A stretch of DNA of 64,000 nucleotides from Chrysoporthe austroafricana. Taxonomy: Eukaryota > Ascomycota > Sordariomycetes > Diaporthales > Cryphonectriaceae. The position numbers were made by a program, and so were the translations under genes. Position 1 is the first letter of the stretch. Every line of letters starts with the position of its first letter. Location of the stretch: NCBI GenBank assembly GCA_001051155.2, contig JYIP02000001.1, forward strand, positions 3,100,001 through 3,164,000, read 5' to 3'. Below the pieces are notes generated by a model. That model was not told where the DNA came from. It did not search any database and saw only the letters and a list, made by a program, of their open reading frames with translations. Below, in pieces: positions 13,601 to 25,523 of this stretch.

Positions 13601-14010
13601 AAAAATTGCTAGTATAGTTTTCCAAAGCAAAAATAAATTAGAATGTAAAGGCTAAGCTTAAAGGCATAAGCTAATCGCTAGCAAAAGGCTAGGCTGAATT
13701 CGACTTATATTTCTAGAGCAATAAATACGGCTATTTATTTATATTTCGTACCCGAATAAAAGCTTGAATATTAAATCGATTAAAAGCAAGCATTTTATTA
13801 AAATAGGAATATAATATTCTTTACGAATTGAATATTCTGAATTCAGAATTATTTATACGATTTGGTTATTTTAGTAATGCTATAGCGAAAATAGAAGTAT
13901 TTGCCCGAATGCTAATACGATCCTAGCAAGCAAAAGCTGCAATTATTATAATAATGCTACTCAAATCTTATAGGCTAATTCCCATTAATATTAAGCGAAT
14001 CCCAAAAACG
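10612..14010 (+). pseudogene. Broken gag-protease of A2
   Basis: Frame starting at ATA (former ATG) 10612 and running through Gag into the protease. The aspartic protease motif is at 13561-13590: V-C-I-D-I-S-A-N, with the catalytic Asp codon GAT intact and Thr-Gly changed to Ile-Ser by RIP. Gag is about 980 codons long, Lys/Asn-rich, without a visible zinc knuckle, and so longer than usual fungal Gypsy Gag proteins. Its many stops are TAA/TAG at positions where other copies keep CAA, CAG or TGG. The polymerase follows in the -1 frame; where the switch occurs (about 14,000-14,330) is unresolved because several frames look open there. Confidence 0.82.
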
Positions 14011-17000
14011 TAACTTTTCTATTTAAGCCGAAATAAAAAGGGTAAATAAATTATTTGATAAGCTACCAGATTAAAGAAATCTTAATAACGAATCAAGCAG
14101 CAACCCTTTTAAAAATCCAGAAAAACCAACTTTTAAGGATAATCGAACTATTCCAGACAAATTATATAATCCCGCTAGCGAATTACGATAACTATTATCA
14201 TATCGCGCGATAATACTTCTTTCAATAAACTTAAGACAGGTTATAGCTTTCAGGAAAGCTGAATTTAAATTAACTATTATTTATTAAGCATATTTTTCAA
14301 TAAATTACAGAAATTACTAGAAAATAGCTGGAAGAATACCGATTCCCGGATATAAAAACTCCCGAAATAAAAAATTATTTCGAAAATAATAATAAACTAA
14401 AGATCCGGAAAGATAAAGCTATTAAAGAATCAGAAATTAATTTCGATATATATATTTGCAAGCATTTACCGGAATTTTTCTATAAAATTATAAAATTAAT
14501 ACAAGCATATACTAGAATTTTTAAAAATATAAATCTTATTAATATATTAATCGATTAATAAATAAAAATCGATTTAGTCGAAAAATAATAAAACCAGAAA
14601 GTAAAATAAAAACTATATTATTTAAATAAGGAAAACTAAGAAATAATTAACGAAATTTTAAATAAATTATATTAATAAAGTCAAGCGGAATAAGTTATAA
14701 ATGTAATGCTATTCGGTTTATTAATTTTTATAATTTAGAAGAATATAAATAATTAGAAAAAAAAACGTATAATAATTAATTTATACGCTTTAAACAAAAT
14801 TTTAATTCTTAATATTTACTTCTTATTATTATAGCAAAAAATTATTAAATAGCTAAAAGGAAAAATATATATTATAGTAATAAATGCATAGCAATTTTTC
14901 TATTAATTCCTAATATATCCAAATTATAGAAACCGATTTATTATTATCAATTATTATAATTAAGAAAAAATAAAAGTTTTATTTATAGGATTTCGAAATT
15001 TATTATCTTATATCTAGCATTTTATAAATTAATTCTTACGACTATATTATAAGTTTACTTCCGCTTTTATAAATAATATCGTTATTTATTTAATTACAGA
15101 ATAAGATTACTTGCGATATTTATAAATTATTTTCTTATTATTTTTATATAAAAATATTTCATTAACTAGATCCAAATCGTTTTTTAGATATCCTTTAATT
15201 TAGATTTTAGGATTTAAAGTAAACGAATTCGGAATTTCCAATACGGAATACCGGATTCAAGCTATTCGCGATCTGGAATTCCTTAAAATATTCCAGCAAC
15301 TGGAAAGGTTTATCGGATTTATAGGATATTTACGCTACCTAATTCCTAGATATAATTATAAAGTTAATCCATTTTAGAAAAAGAAAATTAGAATATTAAG
15401 CGAAACTTGCTAATCGAATTATTTACTTTTAAGCATAAAATAGCGAAACTATATTACGCAAGCCATTTTCGACCCAATATTAAACGAAATTAATAGTTTT
15501 TACGATTTCAAAATAGCTTTGGAAGCTAAGAATGCTTTATTTTACTATATTCCAAATAAATTTCTTTTTATCTAGCTGAATACGTTTAAGGAAATAGGGT
15601 TTTTAAGCATTATTTTCCAGTTAATAAACGATTATATATAGAATGGAATATTGCTAATAGTAAATATAGCCATACAATCAATCTTTTACTTAAATAAGAT
15701 AATTAACGAAACAGAATGAAAATATTGGCTTATAAAGCTTAAAATAGCCTATTTGGTATAGCTAGTATAAAAGCTGAAAATAATAATAGAATCGAACCGA
15801 GCTAAGTTAATTTATATCCTTATTAATTATATAGCAATAATTGGCATTATCCATTCGTTATTTATAAATACAATAAATAAAACCAAAGCAAATATGCGGC
15901 TAATTCTCGTTTCGGAATACTTAAGCCAATTCGACTTGAAAGCATATTATATATTGAGAAAGTCGAACGTTTTCGCAAATGCCATATCAAAATTGCTATT
16001 TACCCAGAAACTAATCGATAATAAAAGCATTCTAAACAAAATATAAGAAGACAAACTTATTTAGATTCTCAATAAAATATCTATAAATAACGAAATGAAA
16101 AGGCGTATTAAGAAAAGATACGAAAAATACTCCTTATAATCCAGAATAATCGAATAATTGAAAAACCCAAATAAAATTGCCCAACTACTTTTCATATTAA
16201 ATTATAATAGCTTATTATTTCTTAAGGATTATTACAGGAAATAATAACTATATATCTCGAATAAAATAGCATTGGATTTTATTAAAGAAGCTTATAATAG
16301 AAAATACTATTTCGGCATAAATCGTATATAATATAACTTGACAGATCGATTCATTATTAAATACTATTATGCTAAAATATGCAATTATATATCGATATAT
16401 CGAGCTTATAACGAAAACAAAAATGATTTATAGCAACCCTTAAAAGAAATGCAGCTTATATTATTTCTACTAATCCCATTCCATATTATTATTATAGACT
16501 TTATTATAAAACTACCGATAATATTATTTATAAATACTATATAAATTTTAGTTAAAATGCTATTCCTAAATGCATTTCTTACAATTACGGATAAATATTC
16601 CAAAGCTATAATTATTATATTAAATAACGCAATATATATTGCAACAAATTAAGCAACCCTTATTTTACGGATATTTTATATTATTAGCTAGGGAATATTT
16701 AAAAGGATTATCTTAAATAGAAATTCGAAATTCCTATCGGAATTCTGGAAATATTTATAAGAAGCTATCGGAACGAAACTTGCTTATTCTATTGCTTCGT
16801 ATTCGCAAACAAATAAGCAGTTTGAAATAAAAAACCGAATAATTGAAATAGCAATTTAGCATTTCATAACCGCTTACCTTAATACAAAATAAACCGAAAT
16901 AATATTAGCATTATAATTCAATTTGAATAATGCATATAACCGAATTATAAAATATTCAGCTAGCCAAATGCTATTCGGATTCAACTTATTATCGGGCTAG

Positions 17001-17873
17001 TAAATAAGGGATATAATACTTTTAGCAAAAAAAGTTTTCTAGGAAGAAGCTTAACTTTTTATTGCTAAAACGCAAATAATAGCCAAATTGCAATATAATA
17101 AGCATTATTACTAAATAGTTTTCGAATTAAATAATTGAATATATATTCGTTTAGGCTATAAGTATTTATTGCTAAATAACCTATTTCTAAAATTTTCATA
17201 ATAGAAAATAAGACTTTTCTAAATTATTCGAAAAATAAAGAACTTAATATATAAATTGAAATTAGTTCCTTATATAAATATTTATTTAATAATTTCGGTA
17301 ATATAATTAATGCTTGCAAACTCTTTTAAAATAGACTTTTATAAATATAATTCTATATACTAGGACCTAATAAATATGCTAAAGAATCCGGATATCGAGA
17401 AATATTTGGAAGATTACCGATATTATAAGCTAGAAAGGATAATTAGCTATTATAAGCGAAAGTATAAATATAATTCGCGCAGAATTGAATACTTAGTAAA
17501 ATGGATAAACTATTTTAGCTATTATAATATATAAATGCCCTATAATGCCCTGAATGCAGACGAAATAATATATAATTTCGAATAGAAACGCGAAACTATA
17601 GCCGAATTGCAAGAAAAAGTAAAGCGAAAGCAGCTATTAGCAGAAGAAGTCTTTAAACCGGGAAATATTATTATAATTGCCTTACGAAAACAAGGCAGGC
17701 CAAAGCGCGATTTACGAATAAAAAGTATATTGGAATAAGCTAGTCCATTTATTCTAAGAAATCGAAAAAACCCGCAATGCAATAGGCACGCATTAGGATA
17801 AAAGCGATTGCTAAGTAAGGCAAATGAATTTCTAGCAAATGCAAAAGGCTATTATTTCGTAAACTGCTAGTAA
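14010..17873 (+). pseudogene. Broken RT-RNase H-integrase-chromodomain (pol) of A2
   Basis: The domains follow in standard Gypsy order in one frame. Reverse transcriptase at about 14,560-15,400 has its active-site box at 15060-15095, read A-F-I-N-N-I-V-I-Y for a former Asp-Asp. RNase H at about 15,500-16,020. Integrase core: first Asp at 16497 (I-I-I-I-D-F), second acidic position at about 16715 (now Asn) before R-N-S-K-F-L, Glu at 16824. The chromodomain at about 17,473-17,600 reads E-Y-L-V-K-W with the conserved Trp intact. The tail runs to TAG/TAA at 17868-17873. RT, integrase and chromodomain share a frame that is -1 relative to gag-protease. RIP stops throughout make it inactive. Confidence 0.88.
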
Positions 17874-18134
17874 ATTCATTTTATTTTCTTTTTCCTATTA
17901 ATGCGCTTATAATTATTATTCCTATTTACTTATTATAGCTAGCCGTATTACCTTATCGTTATTACCTTTTATTATACTTTTGAATATTATTTTTGGGTAT
18001 TAAGCCAATATTATTATCAATTTCGCTTTATTCTGCTAAGCTTCCGTAAACCCGCAAAAACTATATTAATAAAGCTATTAATATTACTAAAACCAAAACG
18101 CATTACGCAATTATCAGGTTATATCCTTCCGTAA

Positions 18135-19930
18135 ATGCCTCGCTATAAAATTAAAACTAATAAGAAATAGTACGTTTAGCTATGCTTAATTTTTACGCAA
18201 TACTATACTTTATATCCTAGGAAGAACTTTCCAAAATCTGCTGAAAAAGCAGGACTATATAATATGCCAAATACGTTTATAAAGTATCGCTTAAGGATTG
18301 CCTTTCCCTAAAAGGATATCGGTAAGCTATATATTTGTATAGTAGCGAAAGCCGTTTTTACTATAATACTTATATAATAAAGAATTACTTAAGCGATTTC
18401 TTTTGCTATTAGGAAGCTTATATAATAGCCTTTTGTCGGGCGCTAATTAATAAGGGTTATACTAATATAATAAACCGAAAAGTCAAATATAATATTTACA
18501 TCTCTAATACCGAATTAAGCAGTAGCGATATTAATCGGCCGTTAATTACTAAGGAAGCTTAAGAGCTTATTTTACAGTATTTTATATTATTGTAAATTAA
18601 CCGTTCTAGCTTTATTTACGAAAAATAAGAGCTTTATCTAAATACTCTTATTAGCGCGAATGCTATTACGAGCGAAAATACAAATAACAGACTAACGAAT
18701 AACTCTATTAAAGAAATATTGCTTAAATTCATTTCGAATTCATTTACCATTCGTAATTCTATCTTTGCCTTATATACTCTATTAATAGCTCGTCGCGTCC
18801 TATTTCCCATTATAATATCGAAAGATAATCGCTTATAAGATAAATATAGCCGTTATATCAAAAATAAGACTGGATAGACAATATTAAGCAATTGCAGCAA
18901 CTTTACTAAAAAGGAAATAAATACTATGCATTACGTAACTAATATAGCAGAAGTCGTTATAGTTTACGAATATAGTCGTAATATAGCCTTCGCTATTTGG
19001 AAGAAAATAGCTAAGAATATCAAGCCAGTTTTAATTAAGCTTAAAGCTCCCGAGCCTATTATACCAGTTATTAATTTAAGCCTATTTGCTATAATAAAAC
19101 GAAACTTTATAATGCTAGCCAAGCGCTATCGAATTATAAACAATACTATCGACTTAACCGAAAACGACTTACCGAATATAGCTAGTCTATTAGCTATATT
19201 AAGCAAAGCTTCCCGAGCTAATATTAATAGCACTTTGCTTTTGCAAGTTACGTTTCGTACTATCCTTATTTTATTTATTAAATATAACCCTAAATCTAAA
19301 GCTATTAAGGCCGAAATTGCGGTATATTACCGCACGCTAGCCTTTTATATATCCAAGGAATATATATGCTATAATTTTACTTGGGAAAATAACCTCGGCA
19401 TTAACCGTCCTTATATTACTAACGGTTTCGCTATTTATAATAATATTAAGTTCGGCATTATCGGAATCTATAATAGTTGCATTTAGTATTTTTTCCTTTT
19501 TATTATAAGAGAATATATATACGAATTCGTTATTTAATTCCGCAATTTTAATCCTATTATTTTGTCTAATTAGTCGGGCTTATATTTTATTATAAATCAA
19601 ATCTTCCATTTCGAGTACGACTTTAAGGTTATTAAGATTGTTTTTATTAAAGACGATATGGATTACGACTTTAATGCTACTTTTCAGAAATAGGCTAACG
19701 AAAACAAAAACTATTTCAGCGCTACTCGGTTCTTGCAATGCTAAAATCGCATAATAGGCTTCAAATCCTATATCCAAACGCATAGGCTAATCAAAACTTT
19801 GCAGCTTGATATCTATAACTATACTGATTTTTGCGATTATATCGGAAAGAAAGAACTATTTGCTATATTTTCTCGCAATTTACTAAATTTTAAAGCTATT
19901 GCTAAAGCCTAAAAAGTTATCCTTAATTAA
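18135..19930 (+). pseudogene. ORF3: extra sense ORF of family A, unknown function
   Basis: Lies between the end of pol and the 3' LTR, same strand, and is present in all five family-A 3' ends here. From about 18,300 to the TAA at 19928 one frame can be followed with few stops; 18926-19486 is open for 186 codons, the longest open frame of the window. The predicted protein is soluble, about 550-600 residues, Ile/Asn/Lys-rich after RIP. The first part is uncertain: from the conserved ATG at 18135 a different frame is the more open one to about 18,300, so an intron or a frame change is possible. That N-terminal stretch (S-A-E-K-A-G-L-Y-N-M-P) weakly recalls a helix-turn-helix. I recognise no known family and see no env-like signal peptide or membrane segment. 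Confidence 0.6.
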
Positions 19931-19933
19931 TAA

Positions 19934-20612
19934 ATATAGCTATTATTTATCGATATAATATTATTAGCAGCATATAATGCTATTTTCTTCTAATAATTTA
20001 TAAATTTAGCTATTTATATTGAAAACTGGCTATAATATTGCTATATAACGATTATACGCAATTATCGGCTTTGCATACTAATATATCCTATCGTAATTTC
20101 ACTTTATATTTATTATTATTATATTTATTTAATACTTTATTATCTGAAAGCTATATTTTCTATTAATATCTATAAGCAATTTTGGTTTTTGGTTATATTT
20201 ATGCCAAATATTTCGGCAATAAATATAATTAAGCATTACTGAAATATATTTGGATATCGGCTAGCCTTATTATATATAAGTATTATATATATCTATCCAT
20301 TCCAAGTATAAACCGATTATAATAAAAGATTAATTCTAAACTCCCGGTATAAGCAAGTTTTCTTTTAATTCCTAATATAAGCATATTTATTATTCAAGTT
20401 TCCGGTATAAATACGTTTACCTATTAAGACTCTAATACGAGTCGGCTTTATAAAACGATTATTATTTCCTATATAATTTCCTTTATCCAATAATGCTATT
20501 ATACTTTTCCTTGCTATATAACTCAAAGTCCTATTATATCGTATTATTGCTACTTAAGACATTTCTAATAGTTAGCTTTCTTTATAGATAAAGGTTATAA
20601 AAGGCCGGCAAT
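19934..20612 (+). other. 3' UTR of A2 with a short triple repeat
   Basis: No coding frame is supported. It holds three direct repeats of about 31 bp at 20341-20440, each built on CCGGTATAAGCA...GTTT or its RIP form (CTAATATAAGCA, CCGGTATAAATA). A stretch AAAGGTTATAAAAGGCCGGC just before the LTR is where the polypurine tract should be, though it is not a classical one. The region is conserved in all family-A 3' ends. Confidence 0.6.
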
Positions 20613-20820
20613 TGATAGCAAAACCTATAAACGAAATGAATTCGTAATGGATTCGCCTGGTAAATCTATAATAAATCCCCTAGTAAATACGCAATGAATT
20701 TACTAAGTAAATGCTATACTCTTACCGGGAGGCTTATATAATACCCTGATAGGCTTTTAGCGTAATTTACTTTCTTGGAAAAAGCATGCTTTATAATATA
20801 TTTCAATACGTTTACTATTA
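20613..20820 (+). repeat. 3' LTR of A2
   Basis: TGATAGC...CTATTA, 208 bp; this copy keeps the initial TG. Followed by the target duplication ATTTA (20821-20825). Confidence 0.93.
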
Positions 20821-22083
20821 ATTTACTTCTTAGCCAATATATTCCCAGGATACTCTAAAGGATTTAAGCTTTAAAGACTTAAATATTTATTCTGCTCGAT
20901 AAAGACGTTTAATTAACCAAATCTATTTAAAGGTACTGGATATATCCTGGAATATAAATTCCGAAAGCTCTTATCAGAATAATAGCGAAAGCTAATAAAC
21001 ATTCGGAACTAATTATAAAAACGGATAGCCAAATAACAAAATGTCTTTAATACGGCCAGGAAAATATTAATTAATATTATGGATAATAGCAGAAATTCAA
21101 TTTCAAAAAACCGAAACTTCCAATTGCGCTTTTACTATTAATTTGTACGAAAAAATGCTAGAGAATATTTTATCCAATTAACCCTAGCAAATTTCAATAT
21201 CAATAACGGAAAATTGCAATATAATTTAAATAAAGAGAATAAGCTAGCTCGAAAAGGCTATTTCCTTGTAAATAACAATCTGTTTATAGCGGATAGCGAT
21301 AAATACGATAAAAAGATTAAAAACGGCAAAAACTTATAGAAGCAAGAAAACGAATTGGAAAAATAGGCTGATAAAGAAAATATAATAATCGAAAATAATA
21401 TTTGGATTTTTCGAGCCGAAAAGGCAAAATTATCGATAGACGAAAATATATTCCATATCAAATATTCTATATAATTATCCAATTAGCTATAGAATTTTCC
21501 TAAAATCGATATATAGAAAAGAGAAATTTTAGGATATAATATTCCTATATTTATAATTAAGCTTTATTAAAGCAGCAGCTATACGTATGCAAGAGCTATA
21601 GCTAAAGCATATCCGAATAAGCCGGATATAAAAGTCTGTATCGATATAAGCGCTAATCGTTATATTATTGCTGAAAGATTGCTAATATAATTTCTCAAAA
21701 CGAAAATAAACTGGAATATAAAAGCTAAGTTCAGAAGCGTAAGCCAATTGCTAGCAAAAAGCTAAGCTAAATTCGATTTGTATTTCTAAAGCAATAAATA
21801 TAGCTATTTACTTATATTTCGTACCCGAATAGGAACTTGGGTATTGAATCGACTAAAAGCAAATATCCTATTAAGATAAGAATATAATATTCTTTACGAA
21901 TTGGATATTTTGAATTCAGAATTATTTATACGATTTGGTTATTTTAATAATGCTATAACGAAAGTAAAAGTATTTGCCCGAATACTAATATAATCTTAGC
22001 AAGCAAAAGCTGCAATTATTACGATAATGCTGCTTAAATCTTATAAGCTAATCCCTATTAATATTAAGCGAATCCCAAAAACG
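20821..22083 (+). pseudogene. Broken gag C-terminus and protease of A3
   Basis: Continuation of the A3 gag interrupted at 10162. The protease motif lies at 21634-21665, V-C-I-D-I-S-A-N, with the catalytic Asp codon intact. The distance from this motif to the RT box (1499 nt) equals that in A1, A2 and A4, so the -1 offset is kept. In-frame TAA/TAG are frequent. Confidence 0.82.
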
Positions 22084-25049
22084 TAACCTTTCTATTCAAG
22101 CCGAAACAGAAAGGGTAAATGAATTGCTTAATAAGCTATTAGACTAAAGAAGTTCTAGTAATAAATTAAGCAGCAACCCTTTTAAGAATCCAGAAAAACC
22201 AATTTTTAAGAATAGTCGAATTATTCCAGATAGATTATATAATCCTGCTAGCGAATTACAATAATTACTATTATATCGCGCAATAATACCTTTTTTAATA
22301 AATCCAGAACGGGTTATAGCTTTTAGGAAAGCTGAATTCAAATTAATTATTATTCATTAAGTATATTTTCTAACAAATTGCGGAAATTACTGGAAAATAG
22401 CTAGAAGAATACCGATTTCCGGATATAGAAACTCCCGAAATGAGAGATTATTTCGAAAATAGTAATAAACTGGAAATCCGGAAAAATAAAGCTATTAAAG
22501 AATCAGAAATTGATTTCAATATATACATTTGCAAGCATTTACTAGAATTTCTCTATAAAGTTATAAAATTAATATAAGCATATATTAAAGTTTTTAAAAA
22601 TATAAGTCCTATTAATATGCCAATCGATTAATAAATAAAAATCGATTTGGTCGAAAAATAGCAGAATCAGAAAATAAGATAAAAGCTATATTATTCAAAT
22701 AAGGAAAATTAAGAAATAATTAACGAAATTTTGGATAAGTTATATTAGCAAAATCGAGCTAAATAAGTTATAAATGCAATACTATTCGGTTTATTAATTT
22801 TTATAATTTGAAAGAATATAAATAAGTAAAAGAAAAAATATATAATAATCGATTTACGCGTTTTGAATAAGATTTCAATTCCCGATATTTATCTTTTGTT
22901 ATTATAATAAGAAATTATTAAATAGCTAAGAAGAAAAATATATATTATAATAATAAATATATAGCAATTTTTCTATTAATTCTTAATATATCCAGATTAT
23001 AAAGACTGATTTACTATTATTAGTTATTATAATTAAGAAAAGATAAAAGTTCTATTTATAGGATTTCGAAATTTATTATTTTATATCTAATATTTTATAA
23101 ATTAATTTTTACAATTATATTATAAGTTTGCTTCCGCTTTTATAAATAATATTATTATTTATTCAATTATAGAATAAAACTATTTACGATATTTACAAAT
23201 TATTTTCTTGCTATTTTTACGCAAAAATATTTCATTAGCTAAATTCAAATCGTTTTTTGGATATCTTTCAATTTATATTTTAGGATTCAAAATAGATAGA
23301 TTCGGAATTTCCAATACGGAATACCGGATGCAAGCTATTCGCAATCTAGAATTCCTTAAAACATTTCAATAATTGGAAAAGTTTATCGGATTTATAAGAT
23401 ATTTATGCTATTTAATTCCTAAATATAGCTATAAAATTAACCTATTTCAGAAAAGGAAAACTAAAATGCTAAGCGAAGCTCGCTAATCGAATTATTTACT
23501 TTCAAATATAAGATAGCGAAATTATATTACGCAAGCCATTTTTGACCCAATACCGGACGAAATTAATAGTTTTCACGATTTCAAAATAGCTTTGGAAGCT
23601 AAAAATATTTTGTTTTATTATATCCCAAACAAACTTCTTTTCATTTAATTAAATGCGTTTAAAGAAATAAGATTTTCAAGCATTATTTTCCAATTAGCAA
23701 ACGATTATATATAAAACGGAATATCGCTAATAGCAAGTATAGCTATATAATTAATCTTCTATTTAAGCAAAATAATTAACGAAATAAAACGAAAGTACTG
23801 GCTTATAAAGTTAGAAATAGTTTATTTAATATAGCTAATACGAAAATTGCGAACGATAATAGGATTAAATTAAGCCAAATTAATTTATATTTTTATTAAT
23901 TATATAGCAATAATTAGCATTATCTATTCGTTATTTATAAATATAATAAATAAGATTAAGATAAATATATAGCTAATTCTCGTTTCGGAATATTTAAGCC
24001 AATTTAACCTGAAAGCATATTATATATTAGGAAAGTCAAACGTTCTCGTAAATGCTATATTAAAATTACTATTTACTTAGAAACTTATCGATAATAAAAG
24101 CGTTTTAGATAAAATATAAGAAGATAAACTTATTTAAGTTTTCAATAAAATATCCATAAATAGCGAAATGAAAAGGCATATTAAGAAAGGATACGAAAAA
24201 TACCCTTTATAATCCAAAATAATTGAATAACTAAAAGACTCAAATAAGATTACCCGATTACTTTTTATATTAAATTATAATAGCTTATTATTTCTCAAAG
24301 ATTATTATAAGAAATAACGACTATATATCCCGAATGAAATAGCATTGGATTTTATTAAAGAAGCTTATAATAGAAAATACTATTTCGGTATAAATTGCAT
24401 ATAATACGATTTAACGGATCGATTTATTATTAAATATTGCTATGCTAAAATACGCAATTATATATCGATATATCGAGCTTATAATAAGAATAAAAATAAC
24501 TTATAATAACTTTTAAAAGAAATGCAGCCTATATTATCTCTATTAATCCCATTCTATATTATTATTATAAACTTTATTATAAGATTACCGATAATATTAT
24601 TTATAAATATTATATAAGCTTTAGCTAAAATATTATTCCTGAATATATTTCTTATAATTACGGATAAATATTCCAAAGCTATAATTATTATATTAAGCAA
24701 TGCAATATATATTGCAGCAAACTAAATAACCTTTATCTTACGGACATTTTATATTATTAATTAAAGAATATTTAAAAAGATTATTTCAGATAGAAATTCG
24801 AAATTCTTATCGGAATTCTGGAAATATTTATAAGAGGCTATCGGAACGAAACTTGCTTATTCTACTGCTTCGTATTCGCAAACGGATAGGCAATCTGAAA
24901 TAAAGAACCGAATAGTTGAAATAGCAATTCGGCATTTCATAACTGCTTATTCTAATGCAAAATAAACCGAAATAATACTAGCATTATAATTCAATTTAAA
25001 TAATGCGTATAATTAAATTATAAAATATTTAGCTAGCTAAATGCTATTC
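22083..25049 (+). pseudogene. Broken RT-RNase H and start of integrase of A3
   Basis: Reverse transcriptase with the palm box at 23133-23165 (S-A-F-I-N-N-I-I-I-Y), RNase H at about 23,600-24,080, and the integrase zinc-binding region and part of its core at about 24,330-25,049. It is cut by B2 at TATTC (25045-25049); the remaining integrase and chromodomain follow at 32383. Inactive through RIP stops. Confidence 0.84.
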
Positions 25050-25464
25050 TGTTATAAACTAACATGCAGAAGAAGGAAACCCCAAATAGGACCCAGGCCA
25101 GATAATAAGTATGCATACCCCGCAGAAATTACGTAACTTAGGGTTAAGGTTATTAGAGCTCAGCCCAGCTTACCGGGACTCAGTAAGCAGCAGCGAGCTC
25201 CAGTAAGCAACTATAAGCCAAGGATTGAAGGACTAGATATATAAGGCTGGATAGATTACTAGCCGGATAAATAGATAGTTCTTTAGTCGTCAATCTAAAT
25301 ATCAATTGGACCTTACTATTAATAGCCATATCGGCTTATAAATTTTGCGAGATACTACCCGTAAACTATTCTGGGACTCAAAACCGTACTTAGTACCGCT
25401 CTTATTAGCATAAACCTTTTGACCTTACAGTATATTCTTAGGATTTGCTGCAGCGTTTATAATA
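25050..25464 (+). repeat. 5' LTR of B2
   Basis: Starts TGTTATAAAC and ends GTTTATAATA (CA changed to TA), a 10-bp terminal inverted repeat. It differs from the 3' LTR by what I read as transitions only, as RIP would produce. Confidence 0.95.
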
Positions 25465-25523
25465 TTTTGACAACTTTTGTTCAAAATCGGTTCAGTATAT
25501 ACCCCTTAAGCAATACCCAGGAT

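Larger units (their letters stand above)
10163..20820 (+). mobile_element. Complete family A chromovirus copy A2
   Basis: Full-length, uninterrupted copy, 10,658 bp, with 208 bp LTRs at 10163-10370 and 20613-20820, flanked by ATTTA (10158-10162 and 20821-20825). The flanking gag sequence of A3 joins perfectly when A2 is removed. It serves as the reference for the family: LTR, PBS 10373-10384, repeat leader, gag-pro, pol with chromodomain, ORF3, 3' UTR, LTR. Chromoviruses are the Ty3/Gypsy clade whose integrase has a C-terminal chromodomain and which tend to integrate in heterochromatin. The copy is dead through RIP. Confidence 0.93.

Noticed and set aside
18135..18310. DNA-transposon transposase inserted in family A
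   Set aside because: The N-terminal part of ORF3 slightly recalls a helix-turn-helix, but no terminal inverted repeats, target duplication or DDE motifs were found, and the region is present in every family-A copy at the same place.
19580..19783. Minus-strand ORF opposite ORF3 (also 39683-39880 and 56628-56825)
   Set aside because: The sense frame of ORF3 has a balanced, soluble composition and continues for much longer; the antisense reading is Ile/Val-rich and short. I kept the sense reading, though low-level ambiguity remains.
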